Part shown: piece after piece, positions 25,203 through 34,992 of the stretch
Numbering within the stretch: position 1 is the stretch's first letter
How the letters are laid out: each line of letters starts with the position of its first letter
DNA from: Marinimicrobium sp050113635
GTDB lineage: Bacteria > Pseudomonadota > Gammaproteobacteria > Pseudomonadales > Cellvibrionaceae
NCBI RefSeq assembly: GCF_050113635.1
Contig: NZ_JBNJLT010000008.1
Span: forward strand, 47,832 to 111,831
Length of the DNA stretch: 64,000 nucleotides
Direction: 5' to 3'
The notes under the pieces: generated by a model
What the model was told of the DNA's origin: nothing
Seen by the model: the letters and a program-made list of their open reading frames with translations, nothing else
The model's database searches: none
Translations under genes and position numbers: made by a program

Positions 25203-25676
25203 ATGTCCATCCCTAAGGATTCAACGCCCTACGATGTCGGCTACAAGTTGCTGTTCAGCAACCCCCGGATCGTACAGGATCTGCTTGAAGGCTTTGTGAG
25301 GCCGGAGTGGATCGATGATATTGATTTTCAAACACTGGAGCCTTTTAAAGCCAGCTTTACCACCGACGATTTACGCGAGCGGCATGACGACAGTATCTGG
25401 CGGGTAAAAATGGGGCCGGACTGGTTGTATTTGTATCTGCTTATCGAATTCCAGTCGTCCAATACCGTTTGTTGAGAGTAAGATTTAGAGACGAAGCCTT
25501 ACCGGAGCTTCAAAACTTGAATGAGGTGGATGCTATGTTGTCTGAAAAGCTGGATGACTGGACAGAGCAGTGGAAAAAAGAAGGTGTGGAAGCAGGCCGT
25601 AAAGAGGGCTTGAAACTAGGTCTGGAGCGACCGAGTGTTGGATGCCAGTACCCTCGCCGAGGTATTTAAACCTTAA
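25203..25676 (+). pseudogene. Rpn-family nuclease pseudogene
   Basis: The first 90 codons encode a normal Rpn N-terminus (YDVGYKLLFSNPRIVQDLLE, LYLYLLIEFQSS) and then stop. A second frame from about 25469 encodes a later part (LPELQNLNEVDAMLSEKLDD, WTEQWKKEGVEAGRKEG), and a third frame encodes the very end DRVLDASTLAEVFKP with stop at 25674-25676. At least two deletions have therefore removed the middle of the PD-(D/E)XK domain and part of the DUF4351 helices. A good Shine-Dalgarno (AGGAGG) is still present before ATG 25203. The end overlaps the convergent metallo-hydrolase stop by 3 bases. Confidence 0.87.
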
Positions 25677-27097
25677 GTATTACCGGGGAGAATGAGGCTA
25701 AAGCGGTGGCCTCGTGTACGCCCCAGTGCCTCGTATTTGTCCTTGAGGGTCTCCCTCGCCTCCCGGTCCCCATGCACCAGACGAATGGTGGTCGGCCACT
25801 GTTTCATTCGCCTGACAAAATTCAGTAAGTCTGTCTGATCCGCGTGGGCGGAATAGCCGCCAATGCTGGTGACACCGGCGCGAATGGTGTAGCGCGCTCC
25901 GTCGAGTTCGACCCAGCCGTGGTTCGGGCCGTATTGCTGGATCGCGCGGCCCGGTGTACCGCTGGCTTGATACCCCACGAACAGCACTTGGTGCCGCTGA
26001 TCTTCCACCATGGCTTTCAGGTAATTCACTACCCTGCCCCCGGCGGCCATGCCGCTGGCGGCCAGCACGATGGCCGGGCGACCGCTTTTGGCCAGATACT
26101 CGACGGTTTGCAAGTGCTCTTCGTGGCTGTTGACGGTGTAGAGGTTGTCAAAGCTGAGCGGGTGGCGTCCGGATTTGAGGCGTTTCTGGGCTTCGGCATC
26201 CCAGAAAGGTTTCAGGTCGCGATAGACCTGGGTGAATTTGGCGGCCAAGGGTGAATCGACAATGATTTCCAGCGCCTGCCACCGCTCACCTCCGCGATGG
26301 ATAAGGTCTTCCAGTTCGTACAACAATTCCTGGGTTCGGCCTATGCTGAAGGCGGGAATAATGACGGTGCCGTCATTTTCCAGCGCGTGTTCGATGGCGG
26401 CTTTGAGTTTGAGGCGCCGATTCTTGCGGCTTTCGTGGGTGCGGTTACCGTAGGTGCTTTCGATCACCAGGGTGTCGGCTTTGTGCGGTGCTTTGGGTGC
26501 AGGCAGCAGCGGCGCATAGGGTGCGCCCAGGTCACCCGAGAATACGGTGCGGTGGCGCTGTTCAGAGCGAGCTGGCCCGCTCGCTTTGTCGATTTGATCC
26601 ACTTCAATGTAGGCGGAGCCGAGGATGTGTCCGGCACGCTGGAGCCTGATGCGCACGGTGCGGTCCGGATCGTCGAGCAGGGTGTGCCATTGTTTATAAG
26701 GCAATGGCTTGAGCTGCTGATGGACGGTGTCGAGGAATTGCTCGATCAGACGTTGGTCCCGGGTGAAGCCAATTTTCAACGCGTCTTCAATCACCAGCGG
26801 CAGGAGTTTGGCGGAGGGTTCGGAGCAGTAGATGGGGCCTTTGAACCCGGCGGCGATCAAATATGGCAGACGACCGATATGGTCGATGTGGACGTGGGTG
26901 ACGATTAACGCCAGAACGTCATCAAGGCCAAAGTTGATCCGGTGTTGTTCGAGGCTGTCCAGATGTTCGGCGTCCTGCCCCTGAAAGAGTCCGCAGTCGA
27001 CCAGGAAGGACTGGCCGGGCGCGGCGATATAGCGGTGGCAGCTACCGGTGACGCCATTCGCGCCACCGTGATGAATAATCGTGGGATAGTCAGTCAT
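25673..27097 (-). CDS. beta-CASP metallo-beta-lactamase-fold hydrolase (RNA specificity domain)
   Basis: This 474-aa protein shows the zinc motif HVHIDHIGRLP near residue 65 (HxHxDH), FSGDLGAPYAPLLP, the beta-CASP region with IESTYGNRTHE and IPAFSIGRTQELLY, and near the end SIGGYSAHADQTDL and LVHGDREARETLK. These are the motifs of CPSF73/YsgI-like exo- or endonucleases acting on RNA; cytoplasmic RNA processing is the family role. It is a stand-alone gene next to the decayed accessory patch. Length is usual for bacterial members. Confidence 0.9.
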   Translation of the reverse strand: MTDYPTIIHHGGANGVTGSCHRYIAAPGQSFLVDCGLFQGQDAEHLDSLEQHRINFGLDDVLALIVTHVHIDHIGRLPYLIAAGFKGPIYCSEPSAKLLPLVIEDALKIGFTRDQRLIEQFLDTVHQQLKPLPYKQWHTLLDDPDRTVRIRLQRAGHILGSAYIEVDQIDKASGPARSEQRHRTVFSGDLGAPYAPLLPAPKAPHKADTLVIESTYGNRTHESRKNRRLKLKAAIEHALENDGTVIIPAFSIGRTQELLYELEDLIHRGGERWQALEIIVDSPLAAKFTQVYRDLKPFWDAEAQKRLKSGRHPLSFDNLYTVNSHEEHLQTVEYLAKSGRPAIVLAASGMAAGGRVVNYLKAMVEDQRHQVLFVGYQASGTPGRAIQQYGPNHGWVELDGARYTIRAGVTSIGGYSAHADQTDLLNFVRRMKQWPTTIRLVHGDREARETLKDKYEALGRTRGHRFSLILPGNT

Positions 27098-27123
27098 AAC
27101 GAAGTCCGTTTCATGGGTTTGCC

Positions 27124-27996
27124 CTATTCTATCCCGTTAAGGGCCTGGGTTGCACATGTCTCTCCAGTTTGCGCTAGCAGCGCCGGATCGCCCAGCGTGA
27201 CGACTTCACCGATGATGACCAGACAGGGCGAGGCCATGCGGGCTTGCTGCGCCGTGTCGGCCAGTGTATCCAGTGAGCAGCGCACCGCGTGTTGTGCGAC
27301 GGTGGTGCCATGGCTAATGAGTGCCGCCGGGGTTGTCGCGGGCACGCCGTGGTCAAGCAACCGCGCGCGGATTCGGTCCAGTTCGCGCAAGCCCATGTAG
27401 CAGGCCAGCGTGCGGCCCGACTGCGCCAGTGCGGCCCAATCGGTTTCTTCAGCTCCGTCGCGGCGGTGCGCGGTAATAAAGGTGACGCCATCGGCGATGT
27501 CGCGATGGGTCAATGGAATGCCGATGGCTGCCGCGCAGCCGTGGGCGGCGCTGATACCCGGCACAACGGTGACCGGCACATCAGCCGCCCGCAGTGCCAG
27601 CATTTCCTCGCCCCCGCGTCCGAACACAAATGGATCGCCACCTTTAAGGCGCACCACTCGCTTTCCCGCCTGAGCCTCGCGCACCAGCAATGCATTAATG
27701 TCGGCCTGAGGCATGCTGTGGGCACCGCTTCGTTTACCCACATACACGCGACGGGCACCACGGCGGCAATGATTCAGCAGCACGGGGGCCACCAACCGGT
27801 CGTAAACCACGACATCCGCTGACTGTAACAGCCGCAGCGCCCGCACGGTAATCAGTTCCGGGTCGCCCGGCCCCGCGCCTACCAACCAGACGCGGCCACT
27901 GCCAGCACGTGCTTTGGTTCGGGTGCGCCAGCGGTTCCAGCTCACCGGGGTATCGGATAAAGCCCCGCGAAACCAGGGTGCGAACAAGCTGATCAT
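27124..27996 (-). CDS. cobA: uroporphyrinogen-III C-methyltransferase
   Basis: SUMT makes precorrin-2 from uroporphyrinogen III with two SAM, the first step to siroheme. From ATG 27996 it has 290 aa. That start overlaps the nitrate reductase stop by 4 bases and is preferred to an upstream frame extension. Motifs are VWLVGAGPGDPELITV, VVYDRLV, VRLKGGDPFVFGRGGEE and VPGISAAHG. It lacks the CysG dehydrogenase/ferrochelatase part. As the last gene of the nitrite/nitrate reductase operon it supports siroheme supply for NirB. Confidence 0.95.
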   Translation of the reverse strand: MISLFAPWFRGALSDTPVSWNRWRTRTKARAGSGRVWLVGAGPGDPELITVRALRLLQSADVVVYDRLVAPVLLNHCRRGARRVYVGKRSGAHSMPQADINALLVREAQAGKRVVRLKGGDPFVFGRGGEEMLALRAADVPVTVVPGISAAHGCAAAIGIPLTHRDIADGVTFITAHRRDGAEETDWAALAQSGRTLACYMGLRELDRIRARLLDHGVPATTPAALISHGTTVAQHAVRCSLDTLADTAQQARMASPCLVIIGEVVTLGDPALLAQTGETCATQALNGIE

Positions 27997-30716
27997 GAGT
28001 GAGCTTCCTCGGGTTGCAGCGCCCTGACGTGGGCGATCAGACTTTTCAGTTCCGGCAGACAGGAACCACAGCCGGTGCCAGCGCGGGTGTGCTGGCATAG
28101 TGCATTCAGTTCCGTACAGCCGTTTTGTACAGCGGTTTCCAGCGCGGCTTCACGCACTTGGTGGCAACTGCACAGCACCGGGCTGGTATCACGCTGACCG
28201 CCCGGACAACCGGCGATCAATTGCTGGCTGTCGGCCTGGGTCTCGGTGTCGGCCTCGGGGCGGCGCAATTGCTCCGCGAGCCATTCTTCATCCAGAGCCG
28301 TGAGCTCTGGAGCCAGCGCTGCGAAGCAGACCACTCGACCCTCTTTATAACCAAGCAACCGAAAATGACCGCGCCCGGCGTCGATCATTTCCGCCCAATA
28401 CGTGACGTTCGGGCAGCGGTCTTTGAGCCAGTCGGCGCTGACGGGCTGTACGCCGGCTAACCGCCAACGCACCAGATTTTGGTCCGGAATGCGGCACCAG
28501 TAATGGTATTTCGAGTCCGGTGCGTTCACCGGTTCGGCCGTAATTACCAGAGCCTGCCACTGCGCCCCGAAGCGGCTCAGCCGTACCGGCGTTTGTTTGA
28601 ACGCGGGTTGCCCGGATTCGTGATCGACAACGCCGTCTACTAATGAATCGACCCGCGCCGCGCTGGCGAAGCAGTCATTCCAGTGAATGGGCATAAACAC
28701 CTGTCCAGGCGTTTGGGCGTCGGTCGCCCTCGCCGTTACCACGCACTCGCCCAATGCGCTTTGTACACACACCAGTTCGCCGTCTTCCAGACCGGACTGG
28801 GTCATATCCTCTGGATGCACGGCCACGAAGGGCTCGCTGATGTGCGTTAACAATCGGGCGGCCCGCCCCGTGCGCGTCATGGTGTGCCATTGGTCGCGGA
28901 TGCGCCCGGTGTTGAGCAGCCACGGCCAGGCGTCGCTGATGGTGGCCTGAGGCCGACGAGGCGTGATCGGCACGAAACGGGCGCGACGGTCGGCGAAATA
29001 AAACTGGCCATCTGTGAACAGTCGTTCGGTGCCGGAGGCGTCGGGCGCGACTGAGGTTTCACCATTTCCGCGATTGTCGTCTCGCAGCGGCCATTGCACC
29101 GGTTGCAGTTCGTCGTACTGTTGCTCCGTCAGACAGGCCAGCGCACTGATATCGAAGGCGCGCCGCCCTTCGTTTCGATAACCGGACAGCGCCGCGTGTT
29201 CGCGAAAAATCTGCGAGGGTTGTGTATACGAAAACGCGCGCTCAAAACCCATTTTTCGGGCCACGGCACTGATGATCCACCAGTCCGGTTTGGCGTCACC
29301 GGGCAAAGGTAAAAACGCCCGCTGTCGGGAAATACGGCGCTCGGAGTTGGTGACCGTGCCGTCTTTTTCACCCCACCCCGCTGCCGGTAGTCGAACGTGT
29401 GCCAGTCGCAAGGTGTCGGTGTCCGCCACGCAATCGGACACGATGACGGTGGGACATTGCGCCAGCGCCTGGCGTACCCGATCCGCTTCGGGCATCGACA
29501 CCACCGGGTTGGTCGCCATGATCCAGATCGCTTTGATGCGCCCGCTTTCCACGGCACGAAACAGATCGACGGCTTTTAATCCGGGCGCGGTCGCCGTCTG
29601 CGGGGCGCTCCAGAACCTGGCCACGGTCTCGGCGTCGTCAAAGCCCATGTGCGCCGCCAGTTGGTTCGCCAAACCGCCCACTTCACGTCCGCCCATGGCG
29701 TTGGGCTGGCCGGTGATGGAAAACGGGGTCGCGCCGGGTTTGCCGATGCGACCGGTGGCAAGATGGCAGTGCAGAATGGCACTGGCTTTGTCCACGCCGG
29801 TATCCGATTGGTTAATGCCCTGGGAGAACACCGTCACCGTTCGCGGCGTTGCAGCAAACAATTCGAAGAAACGCTGTAAGGTCGCCTCCGGGACCTCGCA
29901 GTGACGTGCGGTGCTCGTCACATCCGGACAGGTGGCTTCGGCCGCGGCAAGGCAATCGGCGAAGCCGTGGGTATGCGCCTTGATGAACGTTTCGTCCAGC
30001 ACGCCCTGCCGGGCGCACCAGGCGAGCAGCCCGGTAAACAGAAAACCATCCGAGCCAGCGGCGATGGGCAAATGCAGATCCGCGAGATCGCAGGTGGCGG
30101 TGACACGCGGATCGATCACCACCACTTTCATGTCCGGTCTTGCCTGTTTCGCCGCCACGAGCCGCTGGTACACCACCGGGTGCGTCCAGGCCATATTGGA
30201 GCCGGTGAGAATCACCAGGTCCGCCTGTTCCAGATCGCGGTAACAGCCGGGCACGGCATCGGCACCCAGCACTTTTTTGTGCGCGGCCACGGCACTGGAC
30301 ATGCACAGGCGGGAGTTGGTATCGATGTTGGCCGAGCCGATAAAGCCTTTCATCAGTTTATTGGCGACGTAGTAGTCTTCGGTGAGCAGTTGTCCCGATA
30401 CGTAGAACGCTACCGAGTCCGAACCATAGCGCGCAATCGTTTCGTTCAAGCGGCTCGCCACGGTTTCCAGCGCGTGTGCCCAGTCTGTTCGAACGCCGTC
30501 AATTTCCGGGTACAGCAGGCGTTCACGGTCGGTGAGGGTTTCACCCAGGGCACTGCCTTTGACACACAGCCGTCCGAAGTTGGCCGGGTGATCGGCCAGC
30601 CCTTTAGCACGCCATTCGCGATTGGTATCGTCGAGCTTCATCGTTACGCCGCACCCGACACCGCAATAAGGACAGGTGGTGTTGCACTCCAGATTGATGG
30701 CGGGAATGGCGGTCAT
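27993..30716 (-). CDS. nasA: assimilatory nitrate reductase catalytic subunit
   Basis: This cytoplasmic 907-aa molybdopterin oxidoreductase reduces nitrate to nitrite. The N-terminus carries the [4Fe-4S] motif CPYCGVGCGV with the last ligand in RLCVKGS near residue 50. The bis-MGD domains include NSRLCMSSAV, GSNMAWTHPV, QGINQSDTG and GQPNAMGGREVGG. The C-terminal 70 residues form a BFD-like [2Fe-2S] domain (CSCHQVREAAL, ... GTGCGSC). It overlaps both neighbours by 4 bases. The gene is also called nasC or narB elsewhere. Confidence 0.96.
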   Translation of the reverse strand: MTAIPAINLECNTTCPYCGVGCGVTMKLDDTNREWRAKGLADHPANFGRLCVKGSALGETLTDRERLLYPEIDGVRTDWAHALETVASRLNETIARYGSDSVAFYVSGQLLTEDYYVANKLMKGFIGSANIDTNSRLCMSSAVAAHKKVLGADAVPGCYRDLEQADLVILTGSNMAWTHPVVYQRLVAAKQARPDMKVVVIDPRVTATCDLADLHLPIAAGSDGFLFTGLLAWCARQGVLDETFIKAHTHGFADCLAAAEATCPDVTSTARHCEVPEATLQRFFELFAATPRTVTVFSQGINQSDTGVDKASAILHCHLATGRIGKPGATPFSITGQPNAMGGREVGGLANQLAAHMGFDDAETVARFWSAPQTATAPGLKAVDLFRAVESGRIKAIWIMATNPVVSMPEADRVRQALAQCPTVIVSDCVADTDTLRLAHVRLPAAGWGEKDGTVTNSERRISRQRAFLPLPGDAKPDWWIISAVARKMGFERAFSYTQPSQIFREHAALSGYRNEGRRAFDISALACLTEQQYDELQPVQWPLRDDNRGNGETSVAPDASGTERLFTDGQFYFADRRARFVPITPRRPQATISDAWPWLLNTGRIRDQWHTMTRTGRAARLLTHISEPFVAVHPEDMTQSGLEDGELVCVQSALGECVVTARATDAQTPGQVFMPIHWNDCFASAARVDSLVDGVVDHESGQPAFKQTPVRLSRFGAQWQALVITAEPVNAPDSKYHYWCRIPDQNLVRWRLAGVQPVSADWLKDRCPNVTYWAEMIDAGRGHFRLLGYKEGRVVCFAALAPELTALDEEWLAEQLRRPEADTETQADSQQLIAGCPGGQRDTSPVLCSCHQVREAALETAVQNGCTELNALCQHTRAGTGCGSCLPELKSLIAHVRALQPEEAHS

Positions 30717-31939
30717 GCGGCCTGCTCCGGCAGTCGGTCTGCGAATAACAGAGTATCACGCCAGGCGCTGATATCCCGTCCGAGTTGTTGCTCGTACCAG
30801 CTCGCCCCCGAGGTATCGCCATACAGCACCACGCCACTCAAACGCGTACCGTCGAGCCACAACCGCCGGTAAAAACCGGCCTGCGGATCGTGCCAGTACA
30901 AATCGCTTGCGCCTTGAATATTGCCGGCGGAGAACATGGCGACGCCACTGACTTTCAAGCGCGTAGCACTGTCCTGATAGTGATAACGCCTATGCCCCTG
31001 CTCGGCCAGATGCGCCGCACATACCTTGGCCTGTTCGTACAACGGCGCGACCAGCCCGAAGGTTCGACGCCGGTGCTGCACGCATTCGCCCACGGCATAA
31101 ATGGCGGGGTCGAAGGTTTGCAGGGTATCGTCAGTGAGAATTCCCTGTTCACAGTGCAGGCCCGCCGCGCGGGCCAGTGTGGTGTCCGGCTCAATACCAA
31201 TGGCTTGTACGACCAGATCCGCAGGAAGGCGAGTGCCGTCCTTCAGGCGCACCGCGCGCACCCGCCCGCGATGATCCGAGTCGAACGACGCGGTGCGTGC
31301 CGACAGGCGCACGTGCAGACCGCGACGCAGAAGATCGTCACGCAGTAAGGCACCGGCTTCGGCATTCAGCTGACGGTTCAATAACCATTTTCCGCTGTGG
31401 ATCAAGGTCACATTCACACCTCGCCGATGCAGTCCTTCGGCGGCTTCAATACCCAGAAAACCGCCACCGATGACCACCGCGTTCCGACTGCATTCGCTGG
31501 CACGAATCAGATCGCGGGTATCGCGCAAATCCCGAAACGTGGCGATACCCGACGCGTCCGCACCGGCGCAACTCAACCGACGCGGCTGTGCGCCAGTGGC
31601 CAACACCAAACGATGGTACGGCACTCGTTTACCACTGCGACTCACCACATATTTTTGGCGCCGTTCAATGGACACCACCGGATCACCGAGCACCAGTTGA
31701 ATGCCACGAGCGGCGTACCACTCGGCGTCGTGGGTAATGATGCTCGGTTCGTCCCGTTCACCACCGAGTACTGGCGACAACAACACGCGGTTATACCCCG
31801 GCGCCTGTTCCGCGCTGAACACTGTGATGCGATAACGCGACGGTTCCAGCGTCAACAGTTCTTCCAGTAGGCGCGTGCCCGCCATGCCATTGCCGACAAC
31901 AACCAGGTGGGGTTTTTCGTGTTCACGCGATGGTTGCAT
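30713..31939 (-). CDS. FAD/NAD(P)-dependent reductase of the nitrate assimilation operon
   Basis: From ATG 31939 (Shine-Dalgarno GAGG) this encodes 408 aa; a GTG four codons upstream would overlap nirD. It has an FAD motif VVGNGMAGTRLLEEL at the N-terminus, LATGAQPRRL, an NAD-binding GGGFLGIEAAEGL near residue 150 and the FAD-proximal region IYAVGECVQHR. This resembles the N-terminal half of NirB or the NasB electron-transfer subunit, which passes NADH electrons to nitrate reductase. It stops by overlapping the nasA start. Confidence 0.9.
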   Translation of the reverse strand: MQPSREHEKPHLVVVGNGMAGTRLLEELLTLEPSRYRITVFSAEQAPGYNRVLLSPVLGGERDEPSIITHDAEWYAARGIQLVLGDPVVSIERRQKYVVSRSGKRVPYHRLVLATGAQPRRLSCAGADASGIATFRDLRDTRDLIRASECSRNAVVIGGGFLGIEAAEGLHRRGVNVTLIHSGKWLLNRQLNAEAGALLRDDLLRRGLHVRLSARTASFDSDHRGRVRAVRLKDGTRLPADLVVQAIGIEPDTTLARAAGLHCEQGILTDDTLQTFDPAIYAVGECVQHRRRTFGLVAPLYEQAKVCAAHLAEQGHRRYHYQDSATRLKVSGVAMFSAGNIQGASDLYWHDPQAGFYRRLWLDGTRLSGVVLYGDTSGASWYEQQLGRDISAWRDTLLFADRLPEQAA

Positions 31940-31947
31940 GCGCTGCC

Positions 31948-32301
31948 TCACACTTCCTTGACTGAATGCGCGATCAACACGCGATCATCGCGCACCCGCA
32001 CCGGCCAGGTCGGCAACGTGACGGTGGTGTCTTCCAGGCAGGCACCAGTGCGCAAACAAAAATGTTGTTTGTACACGGGCGACGCCACGACCAGTGTGCC
32101 TTGAAGATCGCCGACAATGCCGCGTGCCAGTACATTCGCCTGACTGAACGGATCGTGGTTGCCGATGGCGAAAAATCCGTCGTCGGTGTGAAACAGCGCG
32201 ACCTGTTGATCGTGGATGCGGGCGGCTACACCGGTGCCCGGCACGACGTCATTCACCGAGCACACCTCTTGCCAGCTTACGGAGGCTACTTTCGAGTTCA
32301 T
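31948..32301 (-). CDS. nirD: nitrite reductase (NADH) small subunit
   Basis: The 117-aa protein has the Rieske-like fold of NirD, with GDLQGTLVVASPVYKQHFCL near residue 65 and CLRTGACLEDTTVTLPTWPV thereafter. As in other NirD proteins, the Cys/His cluster ligands of true Rieske proteins are missing. Its start overlaps the NirB stop by 4 bases. NirBD reduces nitrite to ammonium in the cytoplasm. Confidence 0.95.
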   Translation of the reverse strand: MNSKVASVSWQEVCSVNDVVPGTGVAARIHDQQVALFHTDDGFFAIGNHDPFSQANVLARGIVGDLQGTLVVASPVYKQHFCLRTGACLEDTTVTLPTWPVRVRDDRVLIAHSVKEV

Positions 32302-34829
32302 GCCGGTTCTCCCTGAATAACGAGTTGTTGTCGTTCTGACGCCGTGGCGGGTCGCTTCTGGCCGCGCTCCAGTATGTGTACGATCTGTTCGTCCTGCGCG
32401 TCGTCGTTAATAAACGGTTTGAAACGCTTGAGTGCCTGCTCGTCTTCCAGCGTACGCTTCCACTCGCAGGCATAAGTATCGATCACCGATTGCATTTGCG
32501 TTTCGAGCTCCTCACCGATACCTAGCGCATCGTGGATCACGACGTCCTGCAAATACTCAAGACCACCTTCCAGGTTGTCACGCCATACCGAGGTGCGCTG
32601 CAGGCGGTCGGCGGTGCGGATATAAAACATCAGGAAGCGATCGATGTAGCGTACCAAGGTGGCGTCATCGAGATCACTGGCGAACAACTCAGCATGACGG
32701 GGCCGCATACCACCATTGCCACACACGTAGAGGTTCCAGCCTTTTTCCGTAGCAATCACGCCAACGTCTTTGCTCTGCGCCTCGGCGCACTCCCGTGTGC
32801 AACCGGACACAGCCATTTTTAGTTTATGCGGCGAGCGCAAACCGCGATAGCGTTCTTCAATATAAATGGCCATGCTCACCGAATCCTGCACGCCGTAGCG
32901 ACACCAGCTGCTGCCGACGCAGGATTTTACGGTGCGCAAGGATTTGCCGTAGGCGTGGCCGGATTCAAACCCGGCGGACACCAGTTCATCCCAAATGAGC
33001 GGCAGCTGTTCAACGCGCGCGCCAAACAGGTCAATGCGTTGGCCACCGGTAATCTTGGTGTAAAGCTCGTACTTTTTCGCCACCTGACCAATCACCAGCA
33101 ATTTGTCGGGGGTAATTTCGCCGCCGGGAATACGGGGCACAACGGAGTAGGTGCCGTCTTTTTGCAGGTTCGCGAGAAAGGCGTCGTTGGTGTCCTGCAA
33201 ACCGGTATGCTCAGGCTTGAGTACATAATCGTTCCAGCAGGAAGCGAGGATGGACCCGACGGCGGGTTTGCAAATGTCACACCCCCTGCCCTGCCCAAAA
33301 CGCGACAACAGCGCGTCGAAACGGCGCACATCGTGTACGCGCACCAGGTGATACAGTTCCTGGCGACTGTAGGCGAAGTGTTCGCAAATATGATTATTGA
33401 CTTCGATGCCCTTGCTGAGGAGTTCGGCATCGAGTACTTGTTTAACCAGCGCCGCACACCCCCCGCAGGTGGCGGAGGCCTTGGTGTCGGCTTTCAAGGC
33501 GCCCACGGTGGTACAGCCCGCGTTGATCGCCGTGCACAGGTCGCCCTTGGTGACGTTATTGCAGGAACAAATCTGTGCGGTGTCCGGCAATGCGCCCACG
33601 CCCAGCGCAGGTTTATCGCCGCTGTCCGGCAGAATCAGCGAGGCGGGTTGTGACGGCAGCGGCATGTCGTTGAGGCAGAACTGCAACAGCATGCCGTAGT
33701 CCGAGGTATCGCCCACCAGAACCGCACCGAGCAGGCGTTTGCCTTCGGCATCCATCACCAGTTTTTTGTAGACGCCCGCGACGCCGTCTTCGAACACACA
33801 GCTGACACTGCCCGGTGTGCGCCCATGGGCATCGCCGATGGAACCCACTTCGACGCCCAGCAGTTTCAGCTTGGTACTCATGTCTGCCCCGGCGAATTGC
33901 CGCGTCTCGTCACCGATTAACCGCGCCGCACAAACTCGCGCCATGTCGTAACCGGGAGCGACCAGCCCGAAGATGCGGCTCTGCCACAGCGCGACTTCAC
34001 CGATGGCGAAAATATCCGGGTCCGAGGTTTGGCAGGCATCGTTAATGACCACACCCCCGCGTTCACCCAGCGTGAGTCCCGCCTCCCGTGCCAATGCATC
34101 CGCTGGGCGAATCCCGGCAGAGAACAACACGAGATCCGTTTCCAGTGATTCACCATCGGCAAACTCCAGACGGTAACGACGGTGCTCACCGGGCACAATG
34201 GCGGAGGTGGCTTTGCCGGTGTGTACACGAACGCCGAGCGCTTCAATTTTGTCGCGCAGCAAGCGGCCACCGTTTGCGTCGAGTTGCACCGCCATTAACT
34301 GAGGTGCAAATTCCACCACGTGCGTTTCCAGCCCCAATCCAGTGAGCGCACGCGCCGCTTCCAGCCCGAGCAATCCGCCGCCGATTACCACGCCGGCGGT
34401 GGATTCGGCGGCACTGGCGCGAATAGCTTCGAGATCCTCAATGGTGCGGTATACCAGACAGTGAGGCTGGTCATTTCCGGGAATCGGCGGAACAAACGGA
34501 TAGGAACCGGTGGCCAGCACCAGGCGGTCGTAAGGCACTGTGTCACCGTTGGTACTGATGACAGTTTTGCGATCCCGGTCTATTCGTTCAGCGCGTTCGC
34601 CCAGTCGCAAGGTCACGCCGTGCCGGGCGAAAAATTCCAGATCGGTCAGCGCCAGATCCTCGGTCGTGGCACCACTGAACCAACTGCTGAGCTGAACCCG
34701 GTCGTACGCGGGCCGTGGCTCTTCGCAAAATACAGTGATGTGATAATCATGGTCGCAGGCCACCAGTGCTTCAAGCAGACTATGCCCGACCATGCCGTTG
34801 CCGATGACCACCAGTTCACGTTTGTTCAT
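32298..34829 (-). CDS. nirB: nitrite reductase (NADH) large subunit
   Basis: The 843-aa siroheme enzyme reduces nitrite to ammonium. Domains in order are FAD/NAD reductase (GNGMVGHSLLEAL, GGGLLGLEAARALTG), a BFD-like [2Fe-2S] domain at about 415-480 (CSCNNVTKGDL, CGGCAALVKQ), a ferredoxin-like half-domain, and the siroheme/[4Fe-4S] domain with Cys ligands in SCVGSSWCRYG and SGCTRECAEAQS. It is the first gene of the minus-strand operon. Its 5' leader has a sigma-54-like promoter, two ANTAR-type hairpins and a terminator (34890-35041), predicting control by nitrogen status and by nitrate. Confidence 0.97.
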   Translation of the reverse strand: MNKRELVVIGNGMVGHSLLEALVACDHDYHITVFCEEPRPAYDRVQLSSWFSGATTEDLALTDLEFFARHGVTLRLGERAERIDRDRKTVISTNGDTVPYDRLVLATGSYPFVPPIPGNDQPHCLVYRTIEDLEAIRASAAESTAGVVIGGGLLGLEAARALTGLGLETHVVEFAPQLMAVQLDANGGRLLRDKIEALGVRVHTGKATSAIVPGEHRRYRLEFADGESLETDLVLFSAGIRPADALAREAGLTLGERGGVVINDACQTSDPDIFAIGEVALWQSRIFGLVAPGYDMARVCAARLIGDETRQFAGADMSTKLKLLGVEVGSIGDAHGRTPGSVSCVFEDGVAGVYKKLVMDAEGKRLLGAVLVGDTSDYGMLLQFCLNDMPLPSQPASLILPDSGDKPALGVGALPDTAQICSCNNVTKGDLCTAINAGCTTVGALKADTKASATCGGCAALVKQVLDAELLSKGIEVNNHICEHFAYSRQELYHLVRVHDVRRFDALLSRFGQGRGCDICKPAVGSILASCWNDYVLKPEHTGLQDTNDAFLANLQKDGTYSVVPRIPGGEITPDKLLVIGQVAKKYELYTKITGGQRIDLFGARVEQLPLIWDELVSAGFESGHAYGKSLRTVKSCVGSSWCRYGVQDSVSMAIYIEERYRGLRSPHKLKMAVSGCTRECAEAQSKDVGVIATEKGWNLYVCGNGGMRPRHAELFASDLDDATLVRYIDRFLMFYIRTADRLQRTSVWRDNLEGGLEYLQDVVIHDALGIGEELETQMQSVIDTYACEWKRTLEDEQALKRFKPFINDDAQDEQIVHILERGQKRPATASERQQLVIQGEPA

Positions 34830-34889
34830 GAGTGCAACACTCCTTACTTATGTCGGTCTCGACCTACAGACCGCTCAATCGACAGGCAC

Positions 34890-34937
34890 AAAAAAGACGC
34901 ACACCGCCCGGTTATTCACCGGGCCGTGAGCGCCTTT
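34890..34937 (-). terminator. leader terminator of the nirB operon (overlaps ANTAR hairpin 2)
   Basis: On the minus strand a 20-base arm (34918-34937), a 5-base loop and a second 20-base arm (34893-34912) form a long stem with only two mismatches. Its core is GCCCGGT/ACCGGGC, and it runs into six T residues (34890-34895). The 5' arm begins at the hexaloop of hairpin 34928-34941, so that hairpin and the terminator cannot form together. It is located 60 bases before the nirB start. Confidence 0.88.
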
Positions 34938-34992
34938 GCTCGTTCATTCAATACTCAATTTCGTGTGTGCCTGGAGGCTCGCCGTTGAACCT
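34928..34992 (-). ncRNA. ANTAR-type antitermination leader of nirB
   Basis: Two hairpins in order on the minus strand are AGGTTC-AACGGC-GAGCCT (34975-34992, 6-bp stem with a G-U pair) and GAGC-AAAGGC-GCTC (34928-34941, 4-bp stem). Both have hexaloops with A at position 1 and G at position 4, the signature recognised by ANTAR proteins such as NasR. The linker is about 33 bases. The second hairpin shares bases with the terminator arm. A NasR-like protein is encoded at 38579-39910. Confidence 0.78.

Noticed and set aside
29901..30872. Plus-strand frame of 323 codons opposite nasA
   Set aside because: It lies antisense to conserved molybdopterin-enzyme motifs; a composition effect of GC-rich codons.
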